A stretch of DNA of 64,000 nucleotides from Lamellibrachia satsuma (GCA_033239005.1 BSQZ01000018.1:6105536-6169535), one strand, 5' to 3'; positions 1 to 27,240 are shown, counted from the first letter of the stretch. Made by a program: numbers and translations. The notes: generated from the sequence alone by a model not told the origin.

Positions 1-2680
1 GAAGTGGGGATACAACCAAGATGTAGAAGTGGGGATACAGCCAAGATGTAGAAGTGGGGAAACAGCCAAGATGTAGAACTGGGGATACAACCAAGACGTA
101 GAAGTGGGGATACAACCAAGATGTAGAAGTGGGGATACAGCCAAGACGTAGAAGTGGGGATACAACCAAGATGTAGAAGTGGGGATACAGCCAAGATGTA
201 GAAGTGGGGATACAGCCAAGATGTAGAACTGGGGATACAACCAAGACGTAGAAGTGGGGATACAACGAAGACGTAGAAGTGGGGATACAGTCAAGACGTA
301 GAAGTGGGGATACAACCAAGATGTAGAAGTGGGGATACAACCAAGACGCAGAAGTGGGGATACAACCAAGACGTAGAAGTGGGGATACAACCAAGATGTA
401 GAAGTGGGGATACAGCCAAGATGTAGAAGTGGGGAAACAGCCAAGATGTAGAACTGGGGATACAACCAAGACGTAGAAGTGGGGATACAACCAAGATGTA
501 GAAGTGGGGATACAGCCAAGACGTAGAAGTGGGGATACAACCAAGATGTAGAAGTGGGGATACAGCCAAGATGTAGAAGTGGGGATACAGCCAAGATGTA
601 GAACTGGGGATACAACCAAGACGTAGAAGTGGGGATACAACGAAGACGTAGAAGTGGGGATACAGTCAAGACGTAGAAGTGGGGATACAACCAAGATGTA
701 GAAGTGGGGATACAACCAAGACGCAGAAGTGGGGATACAACCAAGACGTAGAAGTGGGGATACAACCAAGATGTAGAAGTGGGGATACAGCCAAGATGTA
801 GAAGTTGGGATACAGTCAAGATGTAGAAGTGGGGATACAGTCAAGATGTAGAAGTGGGGATACAACCAAGATGTAGAAGTGGGGATACAACCAAGATGTA
901 GAAGTGGGGATACAGTCAAGATGTAGAAGTGGGGATACAACCAAGACGTAGAAGTGGGGATACAGCCAAGATGTAGAAGTGGGGATACAACCAAGATGTA
1001 GAAGTGGGGATACAGCCATGACGTAGAAGTGGGGATACAGCCAAGATGTAGAAGTGGGGATACAGCCAAGATGTAGAAGTGGGGATACAGTCAAGATGTA
1101 GAAGTGGGGATACAACCAAGATGTAGAAGTGGGGATACAACCAAGATGTAGAAGTGGGGATACAACCAAGACGTAGAAGTGGGGATACAACCAAGATGTA
1201 GAAGTGGGGATACAGCCAAGATGTAGAAGTGGGGATACAGCCAAGACGTAGAAGTGGGGATACAACCAAGATGTAGAAGTGGGGATACAGCCAAGATGTA
1301 GAAGTTGGGATACAGTCAAGATGTAGAAGTGGGGATACAGCCAAGATGTAGAAGTGGGGATACAGCCAAGATGTAGAAGTGGGGATACAACCAAGATGTA
1401 GAAGTGGGGATACAACCAAGATGTAGAAGTGGGGATACCACCAAGACGTAGCAGTGGGGATACAACCAAGATGTAGAAGTGGGGATACAGCCAAGATGTA
1501 GAAGTGGGGATACAACCAAGACGTAGAAGTGGGGATACAACCAAGATGTAGAAGTGGGGATACAGCCAAGATGTATAAGTGGGGATACAGCCAAGACGTA
1601 TAAGTGGGGATACAACCAAGATGTAGAAGTGGGGATACAGCCAAGATGTAGAAGTGGGGATACAACCAAGATGTAGAAGTGGGGATACCGCCAAGATGTA
1701 GAAGTGGGGATACAGCCAAGATGTAGAAGTGGGGATACAGCCAAAACGTATAAGTGGGGATACAACCAAGATGTAGAAGTGGGGATACAGCCAAGATGTA
1801 GAAGTGGGGATACAACCAAGATGTAGAAGTGGGGATACAGCCAAGATGTAGAAGTGGGGATACAGCCAAGATGTAGAAGTGGGGATACAACCAAGGTGTA
1901 GAAGTAGAAGTGGGGATACAACCAAGATGTAGAAGTGGGGATACAGCCAAGATGTAGAAGTGGGGATGCAACCAAGACGTAGAAGTGGGGATACAACCAA
2001 GATGTAAAAGTGGGGATACAACCAAGATGTAGAAGTGGGGATACAACCAAGACGTAGAAGTGGGGATACAACCAAGATGTAGAAGTGGGGATACAACCAA
2101 GATGTAGAAGTGGGGATACAACCAAGATGTAGAAGTGGGGATGCAACCAAGATGTAGAAGTGGGGATACAACCAAGATGTAGAAGTGGGGATACAGTCAA
2201 GATGTAGAAGTGGGGATACAGCCAAGATGTAGAAGTGGGGATACAACCAAGATGTAGAAGTGGGGATACAACCAAGATGTAGAAGTGGGGATGCAACCAA
2301 GATGTAGAAGTGGGGATACAACCAAGATGTAGAAGTGGGGATACAGCCAAGATGTAGAAGTGGTGATACAACCAAGATGTAGAAGTGGGGATACAACCAA
2401 GATGTAGAAGTGGGGATGCAACCAAGACGTAGAAGTGGGGATACAACCAAGATGTAGAAGTGGGGATACAACCAAGATGTAGAAGTGGGGATACAACCAA
2501 GATGTAGAAGTGGGGATACAACCAAGATGTAGAAGTGGGGATACAACCAAGATGTAGAAGTGGGGATACAACCAAGATGTAGAAGTGGGGATACAGCCAA
2601 GATGTAGAAGTGGGGATACAAACAAGATGTAGAAGTGAGGATACAGCCAAGACGTAGAAGTGGGGATACAACCAAGATGC
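1..2680. repeat. 25-bp satellite, about 107 copies, cut by window start
   Basis: The unit is GAAGTGGGGATACAACCAAG plus ATGTA, with common variants (aAc/aGc, aTg/aCg). One 6-bp insertion near 1900 shifts the register. In the first 750 bases the variants repeat every 375 bp (15 units). The minus strand lacks stops in three frames, giving spurious open frames of up to 630 codons. Confidence 0.97.
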
Positions 2681-2872
2681 CCAAGCCAAATGTGATTGTG
2701 GAAAACATTTACGTGCATCGATGCTTTCTACGTCGTAAAAATGAACTACAGATGTTTAAAACGTATCGTCGGTCAATTGTCTTCGCATTCTTCCGCACCA
2801 ATTTACCATTTACCATTTACCATTCTCCGCTGCTCACGTTCGTTCACGACGAAAGTATCGTTGACGTCATTG

Positions 2873-3038
2873 CCAGTGGCGTATTTAGGGGGCATTAAGC
2901 CCTGGCACCCCTTTAAATTGTTTGATTTTTTTTCGTATTTTGTTGTTGCGCCGCTACGTGGCAGCGTGGCAAACTAATTGGTGTCTAGGCTTGGCCCCTT
3001 TGGCTTCCCCAGTTGCGAAATCCTAACTACGCCACTGG
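2873..3038. mobile_element. Small TIR element (MITE-like) in left arm
   Basis: 166 bp bounded by CCAGTGGCGTATTTAGG and CCTAACTACGCCACTGG, inverted with one mismatch. Non-coding. No clear target-site duplication. Confidence 0.65.
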
Positions 3039-3054
3039 TCACCCTTGTGAAAAT

Positions 3055-3365
3055 ATACCATGGAATTTCATGGTATACCGTTGTATTTGGTGGCATTGCA
3101 TGGTATATCGTTGTATTTGGTGGTATTGCATGGTATATCGTTGTATTTGGTGGCATTGCATGGTATATCGTTGTATTTGGTGGTATTGCATGGTATATCG
3201 TTGTATTTGGTGGCATTGCATGGTATATCGTTGTATTTGGTGGTATTGCATGGTATATCGTTGTATTTGGTGGCATTGCATGGTATATCGTTGTATTTGG
3301 TGGTATTGCATGGTATATCGTTGTATTTGGTGGTATTGCATGGTATATCATGACATTACATGGTA
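3055..3365. repeat. 30-bp minisatellite, left arm
   Basis: About 10 copies of TGGTATATCGTTGTATTTGG plus TGGCATTGCA. All frames are open on both strands because 30 is a multiple of three and the unit lacks stops. It is mirrored in the right arm. Confidence 0.95.
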
Positions 3366-3721
3366 AACTGTAGTAGACCATGCTTTTTTCATAAACTGTG
3401 TATTGTAACTGTATGGTATTCCGTGGTTTATCTATTTCAAAAACACCGTGGTATTATTTGCGCCGCCAGCGCCGCAGTGATGGAGCAGCTCGGCGTGAAC
3501 AAACGAAAGATGCGTGACCAAACAGTATGATGCGTTCATATGGCCGGGAAGACGAACTTTGATGCAGGCCAATAACGACAAATAAGGCCTCTATAACAAG
3601 GGGCCACATCCTCACCAGAGGCCACCTTGCCATGTAGTAGTAAATGACAATGTTCCCCTCACGGGGGCCACCGCTCTTATAAAGACCGTGCCCCTTCCCA
3701 TAAGGGATGAGCTTATAAGAG

Positions 3722-3868
3722 AGGGTGTGTGTGTGTGTGTGTGTGTGTAGCACACACACACACACGCACACGCACACGCACACGCACACGCACACGCACA
3801 CGCACACGCACACGCACACGCACACGCACACGCACACGCACACGCACACGCACACACACGCACACGCA

Positions 3869-3900
<32 letters not shown>

Positions 3901-3910
3901 CACACACACT
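3722..3910. repeat. GT/CA and GCAC microsatellite
   Basis: A (GT)n run flips to (CA)n at TAGCAC, then becomes a CACACG hexamer run. The flip point also occurs in the right arm. Confidence 0.95.
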
Positions 3911-4813
3911 CCATCTCAGCTGTGGCGCCTTTACCTGCGTCTTTGATGTTTTTCCACCTCTGCTCTCTTTGCTAGTTTGCTTGCATCCATTCTTACCAAG
4001 TGGCCTGATTCTATATTATAAAATTGTTTTGCATGAGTAGATTCGAATTAATTCGAATCGTATATACTAATAAAAGTTCACTCTTATTTGATGAGTTAGC
4101 CAAATGCCCGGATGAGAGCCTAATTAATCTAATTATGTGTGCCACCAGAATCTCAACGAGTACCAAATTTCCGTCACAATGAAAAGTACTATATGGGATA
4201 GACGACAAACGGTGGCGCCACAGCACGGAGTCTGGATAGTCGTGGCTATCGGGGACAGACACTACAAAATTGCATTGGTGGCCATGTTAACGGTTTGTCT
4301 GATTATAAGAAAACGTGACCACTAACAATTCTGATTTTTTTGGACCAGTTTTGTCAAAATCACATACCTCCTGCTCTTTTAAAACGCCCCGACTTGCGAT
4401 GTCCGTAATTTTTTTTACAAATATAGCCATATATTCATGCGCCCACGTGGCCCATAGCAGAAAAATTCCCATAAATCTCACCTCCTGTTAAACTCTTAAA
4501 AATGAGCTATTTCACAGCCAATAACTTCTACACTGAAACCTGTGGTTATACCTGCTCAACTGCACTTATGTCACACCATAGGAATTGTTTAAATTCACAT
4601 ATCACAATTTAATACGCCCGACATTCGTGTGAAACAATAAGCAGGAAGGTCAACAGTGGTCTTACCCCTATCAGTGTACTAGCTACGCCATGCTTAGTCT
4701 CACTAATCCGATTCTCGCTCGCCTTCGTGAATTCGCCGAGAAGAGAGTCTGGCCAATAGAGTTACATGTGGTCTTCCGACACAATAAAAAGTACGGTTTG
4801 AGTAGAGGCGATG

Positions 4814-4814
<1 letters not shown>

Positions 4815-4904
<90 letters not shown>

Positions 4905-4912
4905 TGTGTGTG
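4815..4912. repeat. (GT)n(GCGT)n microsatellite
   Basis: Uninterrupted GT repeats pass into GCGT tetramers. Confidence 0.95.
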
Positions 4913-5098
4913 ACAAATGGTGTTGTGCCCGATGTCGTCCATTCATAACATGTTTGGTCGACTTCTCTTCCGCTTGTCTTCACTCATTCCGATTATTATC
5001 GGCTTTTCCAACCTGTAGCCTTCTAGACGCATGATGTCCCCGAAGTACGATGGCTTATGTTTCGCGGTTTTATCCATATAATACTACCGGGAAAACCA

Positions 5099-5342
<244 letters not shown>

Positions 5343-5699
5343 CCCTCTCTTATAAGCTCATCCCTTATGGGAAGGGGCACGGTCTTTATAAGAGCGGTGG
5401 CCCCCGTGAGGGGAACATTGTCATTTACTACTACATGGCAAGGTGGCCTCTGGTGAGGATGTGGCCCCTTGTTATAGAGGCCTTATTTGTCGTTATTGGC
5501 CTGCATCAAAGTTCGTCTTCCCGGCCATATGAACGCATCATACTGTTTGGTCACGCATCTTTCGTTTGTTCACGCCGAGCTGCTCCATCACTGCGGCGCT
5601 GGCGGCGCAAGTAATACCACGGTGTTTTTGAAATAGATAAACCACGGAATACCATACAGTTACAATACACAGTTTACGAAAAAAGCATGGTCTACTACA

Positions 5700-6045
5700 G
5701 TTTACCATGTAATGTCATGATATACCATGCAATACCACCAAATACAACGATATACCATGCAATACCACCAAATACAACGATATACCATGCAATACCACCA
5801 AATACAACGATATACCATGCAATACCACCAAATACAACGATATACCATGCAATACCACCAAATACAACGATATACCATGCAATGCCACCAAATACAACGA
5901 TATACCATGCAATACCACCAAATACAACGATATACCATGCAATGCCACCAAATACAACGATATACCATGCAATACCACAAAATACAACGATATACCATGC
6001 AATGCCACCAAATACAACGGTATACCATGAAATTCCATGGTATAT
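5700..6045. repeat. 30-bp minisatellite, right arm (mirror copy)
   Basis: The reverse complement of the left-arm array with about one more unit. The pattern of TAC/TGC variants differs between the arms, so the two have changed independently since the duplication. Confidence 0.95.
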
Positions 6046-6059
6046 TTTCACAAGGGTGA

Positions 6060-6225
6060 CCAGTGGCGTAGTTAGGATTTCGCAACTGGGGAAGCCAAAG
6101 GGGCCAAGCCTAGACACCAATTAGTTTGCCACGCTGCCACGTAGCGGCGCAACAACAAAATACGAAAAAAAATCAAACAATTTAAAGGGGTGCCAGGGCT
6201 TAATGCCCCCTAAATACGCCACTGG
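6060..6225. mobile_element. Small TIR element (MITE-like) in right arm
   Basis: Mirror copy of the 166-bp element in the left arm, carried by the large inversion. Confidence 0.65.
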
Positions 6226-6393
6226 CAATGACGTCAACGATACTTTCGTCGTGAACGAACGTGAGTAGCGGAGAATGGTAAATGGTAAATGGTAAATTGG
6301 TGCGGAAGAATGCGAAGACAATTGACCGACGATACGTTTTAAACATTTGTAGTTCATTTTTACGACGTAGAAAGCATCGATGCACGTAAATGT

Positions 6394-6958
6394 GGGATTT
6401 CGATCATGTTTAACGTAAGAACCACCCCGTGTGCACCCGAGCACGCATACCAAAAATCAGCTCCACATATAGAAAATTAAAGGATATGTGAGGGAACAAA
6501 CACAACCATAAACTATTTTATAGAATAGAACCCCAACCTACAAAATACTCATACTACAACAGAAACACACTTAGATGGACACAATAAACAAACTATGTGT
6601 ACATATATGTAAACATAACTAAACATTCATAGAATCAAATAAATTATATAAAATCAGCACTACCTTTACGGTGTGAATGTAAACCTGTAAATGCATGCTT
6701 TTATATTAGATTATGCTGTCATGACGTGGGCAGTAAAAATAGGAAAAAATCCATTGACCAACGCAATGCTACGCTGTTTTTGTCAGTGCTGCTGGCCTAA
6801 TGGCCGCCCCGCCAGAGCTGACAGTGGTAATGGCTTTTTGGAAAAGTGAAAAGGTTTCCTCTTCCGATATTTCCTTTTATGCATCGTTCTTCATCAGAAA
6901 CGTTATTAGAACCGTCACTGATGTCGGACAAATTGAAGGCCTTAACGGTCTTTTAAAA
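6394..6958. other. Non-genic spacer
   Basis: AT-rich DNA outside the large inverted repeat. I see no exon, element end or RNA gene in it. Confidence 0.5.
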
Positions 6959-7195
6959 GTTGTACTGGCATCAGTTGTACTGGCATCAGCTGTACTGGCA
7001 TCAGTTGTACTGGCATCAGATATACTGACATCAGTTGTAGTGGCGTCAGTTGTACTGGCAACAGTTGTACTGGCATAAGTTGTACTGGCATCAGCTGTAC
7101 TGGCATCAGTTGTACTGGCATCAGATATACTGACATCAGTTTTAGTGGCGTCAGTTGTACTGGCAACAGTTGTACTGGCAACAGTTGTACTGACA
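6959..7195. repeat. 15-bp minisatellite, about 16 copies
   Basis: The unit is GTTGTACTGGCATCA with variants (AGATATACTGACATC). As 15 is a multiple of three, it gives a simple five-residue repeat on both strands; I regard this as non-coding. Confidence 0.93.
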
Positions 7196-7199
7196 TCAT

Positions 7200-8719
7200 A
7201 GTAGACAGAACGAAAGACTTTGAAACATCACTGCACGTAATGTTTAATATATCTGATATAATGGGATGTTTTAAAGAATCTGGTTATTACATTTATATGT
7301 TTTGTATTCTAGCTTTAGAGTTTGTAGTGAGGTTTCCCCAAACAAGTGTTTATGGAATCAAAAGTCGAGATGTCTTAATTATTATTAAATAAACAACTAA
7401 TTGTGTTATTAAGCATATAGGCCTAACCGTGATGGGATTGTGAGGTTTGTTTTTATGTGTAAACAAAATATATATAATCAGTACGTTTAATCTTTCCCGT
7501 ACTCATAACTGTTACCGTTTCGTGGGATGTAGGCATAACTGTACGATCGTTTTGGTGTAATGATGTTATGTGAAAAGGTGCAAAGGAGTCAAGATAATAA
7601 TTGAGTAGTTTAGACTTTGTTTTTAAATGACATATAATGGCACCATCAAATATCAGATTATTCTCCAAGACTGTGGAAGAGTCCGTGCACATTAAGGAAG
7701 GATGTGTTTTTTACTATTCCTGCTCAAACATGTTCCATAACGAATCGACAGAACAGTAAAGGTGCATTCGCCCTGGACGCGACGACGTCACTGACTCATT
7801 AGGATCAACTCGTCGAAATTAGAATCGACAGACAGACGATTGGTTCTATTTCTGCCGCACCGCTAGACTTGACGCATGGCGTTTCTAGACCAAAGTCTGG
7901 TCTAGCCAAATAACGTTGTAATTATACGTAAAAATAAGCGAAGCAGTCACACTGTAGAGGGAGAAATGGTGGTAAATTGGTACGAATTTAAATGTTAGCT
8001 TTGTGTTATTCGGGATCAATTCGACGCAGTTACCAATCTAATTCGGTTGTTTTCTGTTCTCTTTCTTGTGATGCAAAATTGGTGTTTAATAGTTTCGATT
8101 ATTACTTGTTGAATTAGATTGCATTTCACTTTCATTAACCAAGTTTCCGAGGCAATTACAAGAACGCCAGTACAAACACTATATATATATATGTTATTTT
8201 TTATCTAATATCAAGAGTAATACTTTGTCTGTGTTGCCCTACTATAATTGTGTAAATGCCAGAAAGAGGACTCGTTTAGTGAACAAAATATGTTACATAA
8301 GTGAGCTTGGTTACAAACAGCAATGCGATATGCTATTAGCAAGTATAGGAATATATGTATACAAATATATTTTCATTTGGCGAGCGAATATTGCCAGCCT
8401 AAGGGTATGTCATAGGGTTGTCTAACATTATAGCGTGGACCATGACATTAAGATGTGTGTTCAACAAGGTTTTCCTAGTAAACCACTGGCGCGACATTCT
8501 TAATTATAGTTGGTTATGTATTTTATGTGTTTTTGTTATAAATGTATCTTATTATATAATGTATCATATTATATAATGTATGCTTGTCTCAAGCAGTTTG
8601 TTTCCTAAATATGTCTTAAACAAGAAACATCGATTTTGTTTATATAAAAACTTTATTGCGAATATTGATTATGTTTGTCTAGAACAAAAACACTAGCGGA
8701 GCATGGACTTACGTGTGTG

Positions 8720-8751
<32 letters not shown>

Positions 8752-10660
8752 TGTGTGCGTGTGCATTAACGGAGTATGGGCGCCCGTGTGTGAGCATTAA
8801 CGCTCAAAAGGAAGTCCAATTCGTTCGCAGCAAGGACAATTTTGTTCCGAGGTTGGACAAACATAAATAAAGACCGGGTCGAATATAAAGTATCTATATT
8901 CGGTTCACACTTGGTGTCAACGTGTTTAGCACAGATCTGCGATATACTATAGAACAAGGTTGCTGTTACTCTCCTCTCTGTCCATGAAGACCGGGCCGAG
9001 GCTTCGACATTGGTTCTCCACTGTTGCTATCATTCTCCTTCCATCACTGATCACTGTCGTCTTCCCCCTCCCCATCCGTCGTTCTCCACTCATTCCCACT
9101 CCTACCATATTAACACAGTCCTCATATATCAGTCGCTCGCGGTTTCCTCTTCTCGTTGTGCCCTACGCCTTGAGCACGTGCGCTATTGTGTCAACAAACA
9201 ACCTCGCTTTAAACCTAAACGTTGCTCGAGCAGCATGCACGTGTGAATCCCTCGCCGGCGTCGTTACTCAACGCACGGCTCTCTTTATGGGCTACCAATT
9301 TGTCTATTGCGCTGTGATTCGTGAACGGCAGTGTCTTTGGATGATCTCCATCACGGCGACAACGCCGCTCACACGAGGCTGCAGAAACACTCGCCTTACA
9401 CTTGATGTTCGACAGCCACTCGTGAAGTCCGCTACACATATACAGGTTCATCAGTTGCCAACTTATTGGCAACTCTGTGTAGTCGTTATGTGTATGTTGT
9501 CCATTAACCGTTGACAAGATTTTTTGTGGGCATTTGGCATTTGAAAAATCGGTCGGCCGACGGGTAGTTGTCGGCAGACAAACTGTTGGCGACTAAAACT
9601 CGGTATGTGTGTAGCGGGCTTTAGTGGGATTGATAAAACTGATCTGGCAGGGATCAGACACGTCGTAATCGATCGTATGTGTTTCTTATGATGCCTATTT
9701 GCATTTAGTTGCCTTCAAAGTGACCATTTAACACCTCCAACTATTACGAGTTAAGCCGCATATAGGCGAGGTGACGTCGTGATCACGTCAGGTGCTGTAC
9801 CATGGGTGTTGCGATTGTTTAAAACGTAAAAGTCACGTCATCTCATCGTAGTTGCGTACAATTGTTAGCATCGCTGTGCGTATTTTCAACTGTTGTTCCG
9901 AAGTTCCTTCCTACTGTACGAACGCTTCGTGAAACTGGCAGTTGTAAGTGTTTTTGGGGCATGGAGTTGTGTTCTTAGCGTATCATCTCGACAGTGACGC
10001 TGATTGGCTGCTGGCGCTTCACGAGAACGCCAACACAAAATGGAGTGGTGACAGTGGGTCACAAAGAGACAACGCCTCTGAGGCCAGACTCTTCTCGGCG
10101 AATTCACGAAGAGAGTCACGCGAGAGGCGGATAAGCGAGACTAAATTCATATATGCATGGTAACACAAAGTGGCCTATTAAAAGAGACAAGTCGAGCAAC
10201 ATACATGGAGATTAAATGTATTGTACTTAGTGTAATAGAAATAAGATTGGGGACGAATTTCATCTACTGTTTAACTGGGACATTATACGATGCAAAAGAA
10301 GTATATATCTACTTATTAATGGCGTTAATACGCCGAAGTTCTCTGTGTTGTATAACAGTCACAGTTTACACAAGGTAATAAGAATTTGTAAATTTATAAA
10401 CATTATAATTGGCATGCTTAACTACAATAACCAGAGGTGGTAGTAGTACTGCACTACCCCTGGTTGATAAACCTTCTGAAATGTGGAACTTTCAGTGTTT
10501 CCCACGCCATGTGCGCATATAGGCCTAATCATGTGTATTTCGTCCCACTTCCTGTCTTGGTCGACGTCTTTCTGCCAATTAAAATTAACGTTATTTCCCG
10601 AATATTACATGTAGCATCATCCACGATTTGCCAAATGCCCAATACTAAGTTCCAAGTTTC
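7200..10660. other. Non-genic region with element traces
   Basis: Mostly AT-rich. It contains a GCGT run at 8713-8765 and a loose inverted pair (AGTCCGCTACACATA near 9429 and TATGTGTGTAGCGGGCTT near 9604) that may bound a 200-bp MITE. A 65-bp block at 10079-10145 is also found inverted at 4688-4757. The 184-codon frame at 8960-9514 has no recognisable protein features. Confidence 0.45.
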
Positions 10661-10663
10661 AAA

Positions 10664-11314
10664 GGGGTTATCTGCCAGGGGTACTGTTGTACTTGGGATC
10701 ATCTGCCAGGGGTACTGTTGTACTTGGGGTTATCTGCCAGGGGTACTGTTGTACTTGGGGTTATCTGCCAGGGATGCTGTTGTACTTGGGGTTATCTGCC
10801 AGGGGTACTGTTGTACTTGGGGTTATCTGCCAGGGGTACTGTTGTACTTGGGGTTATCTGCCAAGGATGCTGTTGTACTTGGGGTTATCTGCCAGGGGTA
10901 CTGTTGTACTTGGGGTTATCTGCCAGGGTTACTGTTTGTAATTTGGGTTATTTGCCAGGGGTACTGTTGTACTTGGGGTTATCTGCCAGGGGTACTGTTG
11001 TACTTTGGGTTATCTGCCAGGGGTACTGTTGTACGTGGGGTTATCTGCCAGGGATACTGTTGTACTTTGGGTTATCTGCCAGTGGTACTGTTGTACTTGG
11101 GGTTATCTGCCAGGAGTACTGTTGTACTTGGGGTTATCTGCCAGGGGTACTGTTGTACTTGGGGTTATCTGCCAGGGGTACTGTTGTACTTGGGATCATC
11201 TGCCAGGGGTACTGTTGTACTTGGGGTTATCTGCCAGGGGTACTGTTGTATTTGAGGTTATCTGCCAGGGGTACTGTTGTACTTGGGGTTATCTGCCAGG
11301 GGTACTGTTGTACT
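10664..11314. repeat. 31-bp minisatellite, about 21 copies
   Basis: The unit is GGGGTTATCTGCCAGGGGTA plus CTGTTGTACTT. The three plus-strand frames stay open, giving false frames of up to 272 codons. Confidence 0.96.
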
Positions 11315-11977
11315 CGGCAGTCCCCCTGCGGCGAGGGCGGCCTTAACATGTTACGAGTGCCTGCAAGTACTCTGAGTATCTTATCTTTGTACTAACGTAC
11401 CACAATGTACACTTATATCTGTGACCAATATCCAACGCCACTGTATGTGTATGGTATTAGATAATACATCTTGTCTTAAGTGTCTTGTAAAATTCACGTC
11501 ATCGCTGAGACAGAGTGCGGTCTTTACGTAATTAGGCAATCGAGCCCACTTAAATATGGCGGCGTCGTCGTGAAATCATCGCCTCGTATCCCCGCAGCGC
11601 TTGTGCAAATGATTTGCTGTTTACTCGGCTCGTTCTCTTGTTTCTTGTCAGTGATTCGTGGTCGAGAACCTAAGCAATTCGACAATCGGCGGCTCTGACG
11701 AGGCATCGGGGAAATCATCGTCGATCCCGGCTTTTGTAACACTGTCTCCACTGTGTCCGTCGCCGGTCCGATTAGCTGCATTGGCTGAGCAGCCTCCCCG
11801 GGACGGACCGCTGCAGGGGGCGGTTTCTCGAAGCACGGAACTGACGCGGACGTTTGAATGACTATTACGTAACTCGGATAACTCGTAGAAAACAAGCATG
11901 ACGTTGCTAGTGCGAATGTATGCAACTACGAACCACGCTCCGTACAATGGTTGCCAGCCCCTGGTTCTGTCCGCTGG
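11315..11977. other. 3' flank of the DUF7042-7045-like gene
   Basis: Presumably includes the 3' UTR on the minus strand. Open frames at 11524-11947 are on G+C-rich sequence without recognised motifs. Confidence 0.4.
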
Positions 11978-24759
<12,782 letters not shown>

Positions 24760-27240
24760 CTGAAGCTGAGCTGCATGTGGCGGTGGCACCACCCACGTGG
24801 CGCTCATAGTGGCCTGCACCGCGTGGCGCCAATGAGTCTTTGGTAGCGAGGTAGAGACTATATGCTAATTCGACCTGCAAAATCCAAGCATGTAATGTTA
24901 ATAAATGGTGTTTCAGTGAAACGTACGTGGTAATCAGTAAGAAATGGTTGGCAAGCGACTAAATCAAGACGCCCTCTCATCCCACCCACTACTCTTCTAC
25001 AGCAAGTAGGTACTAATTTGGTCATAATTATATTTGCCAATAATTGGCTCAATACAATATGCGCACAGGTTGTCGTATGCATCTGAATTGGTACAATTAA
25101 GGGCGTAATTCCGCAATTCAATGACAAAATTTGCACGTGACATTTCAGCCGCATGTAATGATAGTATTCCTTCGGGTGTCGTGGTTGGGGATCTCTTTCG
25201 CACGGACGCTTCCACGTTAGAAGAAACTTCCGATCGTGCTCCTGACGTAGCCGGCGACATTTCGCGGATCTAATCAGCGACGACACTAGCTCTGGATCGA
25301 TACGACAAAACTGTGTGGTGAACTTGTAACATCGACCTATCAAATATTTAACAGCGTCGAGTGTGTGTCATGCATGGCTTCAGGACTATGAAAGCCTTGT
25401 CGTATAGTCGTGGCGCCGTTCAAATTTCAATTGCGTGAATAGTTTAATACCTTGAAATTACTGCGCATCGTTGGCGTATCTTTAAATCAATACAAAAGGT
25501 ATACTGTTGATTGAAACTACGTCATTTATGCCAATAATAAACACAAATGATACCCGTTTCTTTGTAAAAGAACGTTAATTTATAACTGAAAACAGTATAC
25601 ATTTAACGTACTACCAGTGGAGCGCACCCCCCCCCCGCCATCGGCGAGGGGGGTGATTTTTTGACGGCACTCCATTTGTTTTTTCTATGCATATAGAGAT
25701 GAATAATAAATTCAAATTTCGGCCAACTTTTACTGAAATTACATTACAGCTTGTGGGCCAAATTTTGGCTTTTGGTAATTTTTTTGCTAATTGTACTGCT
25801 GAGGAAGTTGTTACTCTGTCAGATATTTCAAAATGTCGCATGGAAACCCCATTTTTGCTTTTTTATGAATAAATATAATAAACGAACATCTTGGCCAAGT
25901 TTTACTGAAGTGGTGTTACTCCTTCCCGTGACTTAATAAAACATAATTAATTAATGTTACAATTTTTGCTATGTGAGTTTGATATATTATGCTTTCTATT
26001 ATATACCCCTATGAACTTATCAAATTGCAATAATCCTTCAAACTTTAAATTTGAATAGTAAATAAATCTAGTGTTATGACTGATTATGATCATAGTAAGT
26101 ATTTAGCTGTTTTTGTAGGTGACGCGGCTGTTACTGTGTAAGATATAAAAAAATTGCACTATAGATAAGTCCGATTTTTCGCGAAATGATTCTGAAAAAA
26201 ATCGAATTGAGGAGGGAATTTTAATACCATAAATAATAACACTTGATACAATATTCTCGACATGATTACTTTCCAGTCCAACATTACCATGCCATATATT
26301 ATACGTTGTGTGACAAGTCCACGTTATATATGATACATTTTGTGATAAGTTCAGCATTACTATGTCAACATTATGTTGTGTGACAGGTCCAGCCAGCCAC
26401 TGCGACGTTTTTAGCTATCAGATTTATGATCCATACACATTATGACCTGTATATGTGTTCGGTTGTATTTACAAGATGTCACAACCCATCATCCTCTCCT
26501 CGTGGGAGGTCGGCTGTCTTGGATGACCACTTATGTCTATTTTGTGATGTTCTGATTAGGTCATTATATTTCGTCCTCTTCCTGGCCTTGCAGTTGTCCA
26601 AGTGGTTCTTGATCTTCCTTTTATCCTCCACCATCTCTTCAATATTTACCATTTAGAATTCCTTCTTGTATTATGATGTGACCATAGCATCCAGTTTGTG
26701 TTTCCATATTTCGTTATAAACCAGTTGCTTTTTTATTCCAGCTATACATTCTACAGCTACTTTGGCGTTTTTGTGTGCGGTTATTTTCTTCAAACGATTT
26801 GTCTTAGATGGCATCATACTGATGTTGTTGTATTGTTGTAAACAGACAAGTGTCATTCATTTGATGTGATAGTAAATCAGATATACTGGCATAGAATTAT
26901 TCGCGACACGCGCAGTTATTGTAATGGATAGTTGACGTCCCGTGATACAGCTGTTCGTTGTGCATTAATCTAGACATAAATACACAGGCGATTTATGGGC
27001 AGTATCGATCTTAGCAAACGTACAAACGTCGACACGACAAAGAGCATCACTCACACGATAATGAGCACGTTTGCACAACAAAGAACGCCGTTTAGTGACT
27101 GGCATTGTGCGTGACGATCAATGAGTCAGAGTTGACGTTGATATGACGTCGCAAATTGGCGCTAAACGGACACAAAAAACCACTGTAACAAGCATTCGTC
27201 CGGTGGATGCTCGCGTGGAACGGCAGCAGGTTGTTTTATT
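24760..27240. other. Upstream region of the DUF7042-7045-like gene
   Basis: Mostly AT-rich. A minus-strand open stretch at 24858-25343 has no recognised motif; it may be 5' leader or intron. C/G runs at 25626-25650 look like TE ends. No exon is supported. Confidence 0.4.

Noticed and set aside
816..2708. Long minus-strand open frame of 630 codons reading a HLGCIPTSTSWLYPHF repeat
   Set aside because: It is the 25-bp satellite read in its three frames; the unit has no stop, several frames are open at once, and there is no gene structure.
8960..9514. 184-codon plus-strand frame with a hydrophobic start
   Set aside because: No family motif, no splice partners, ordinary composition, overlapping frames open as well; most likely chance.
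10437..11395. Plus-strand frames of 272 and 225 codons
   Set aside because: The 31-bp array is open in all three plus frames; no conserved protein sequence outside it.
24858..25343. 161-codon minus-strand frame upstream of exon 1
   Set aside because: No recognised motif, and a candidate acceptor at about 24880 suggests it is intron or leader; a coding role is unsupported.
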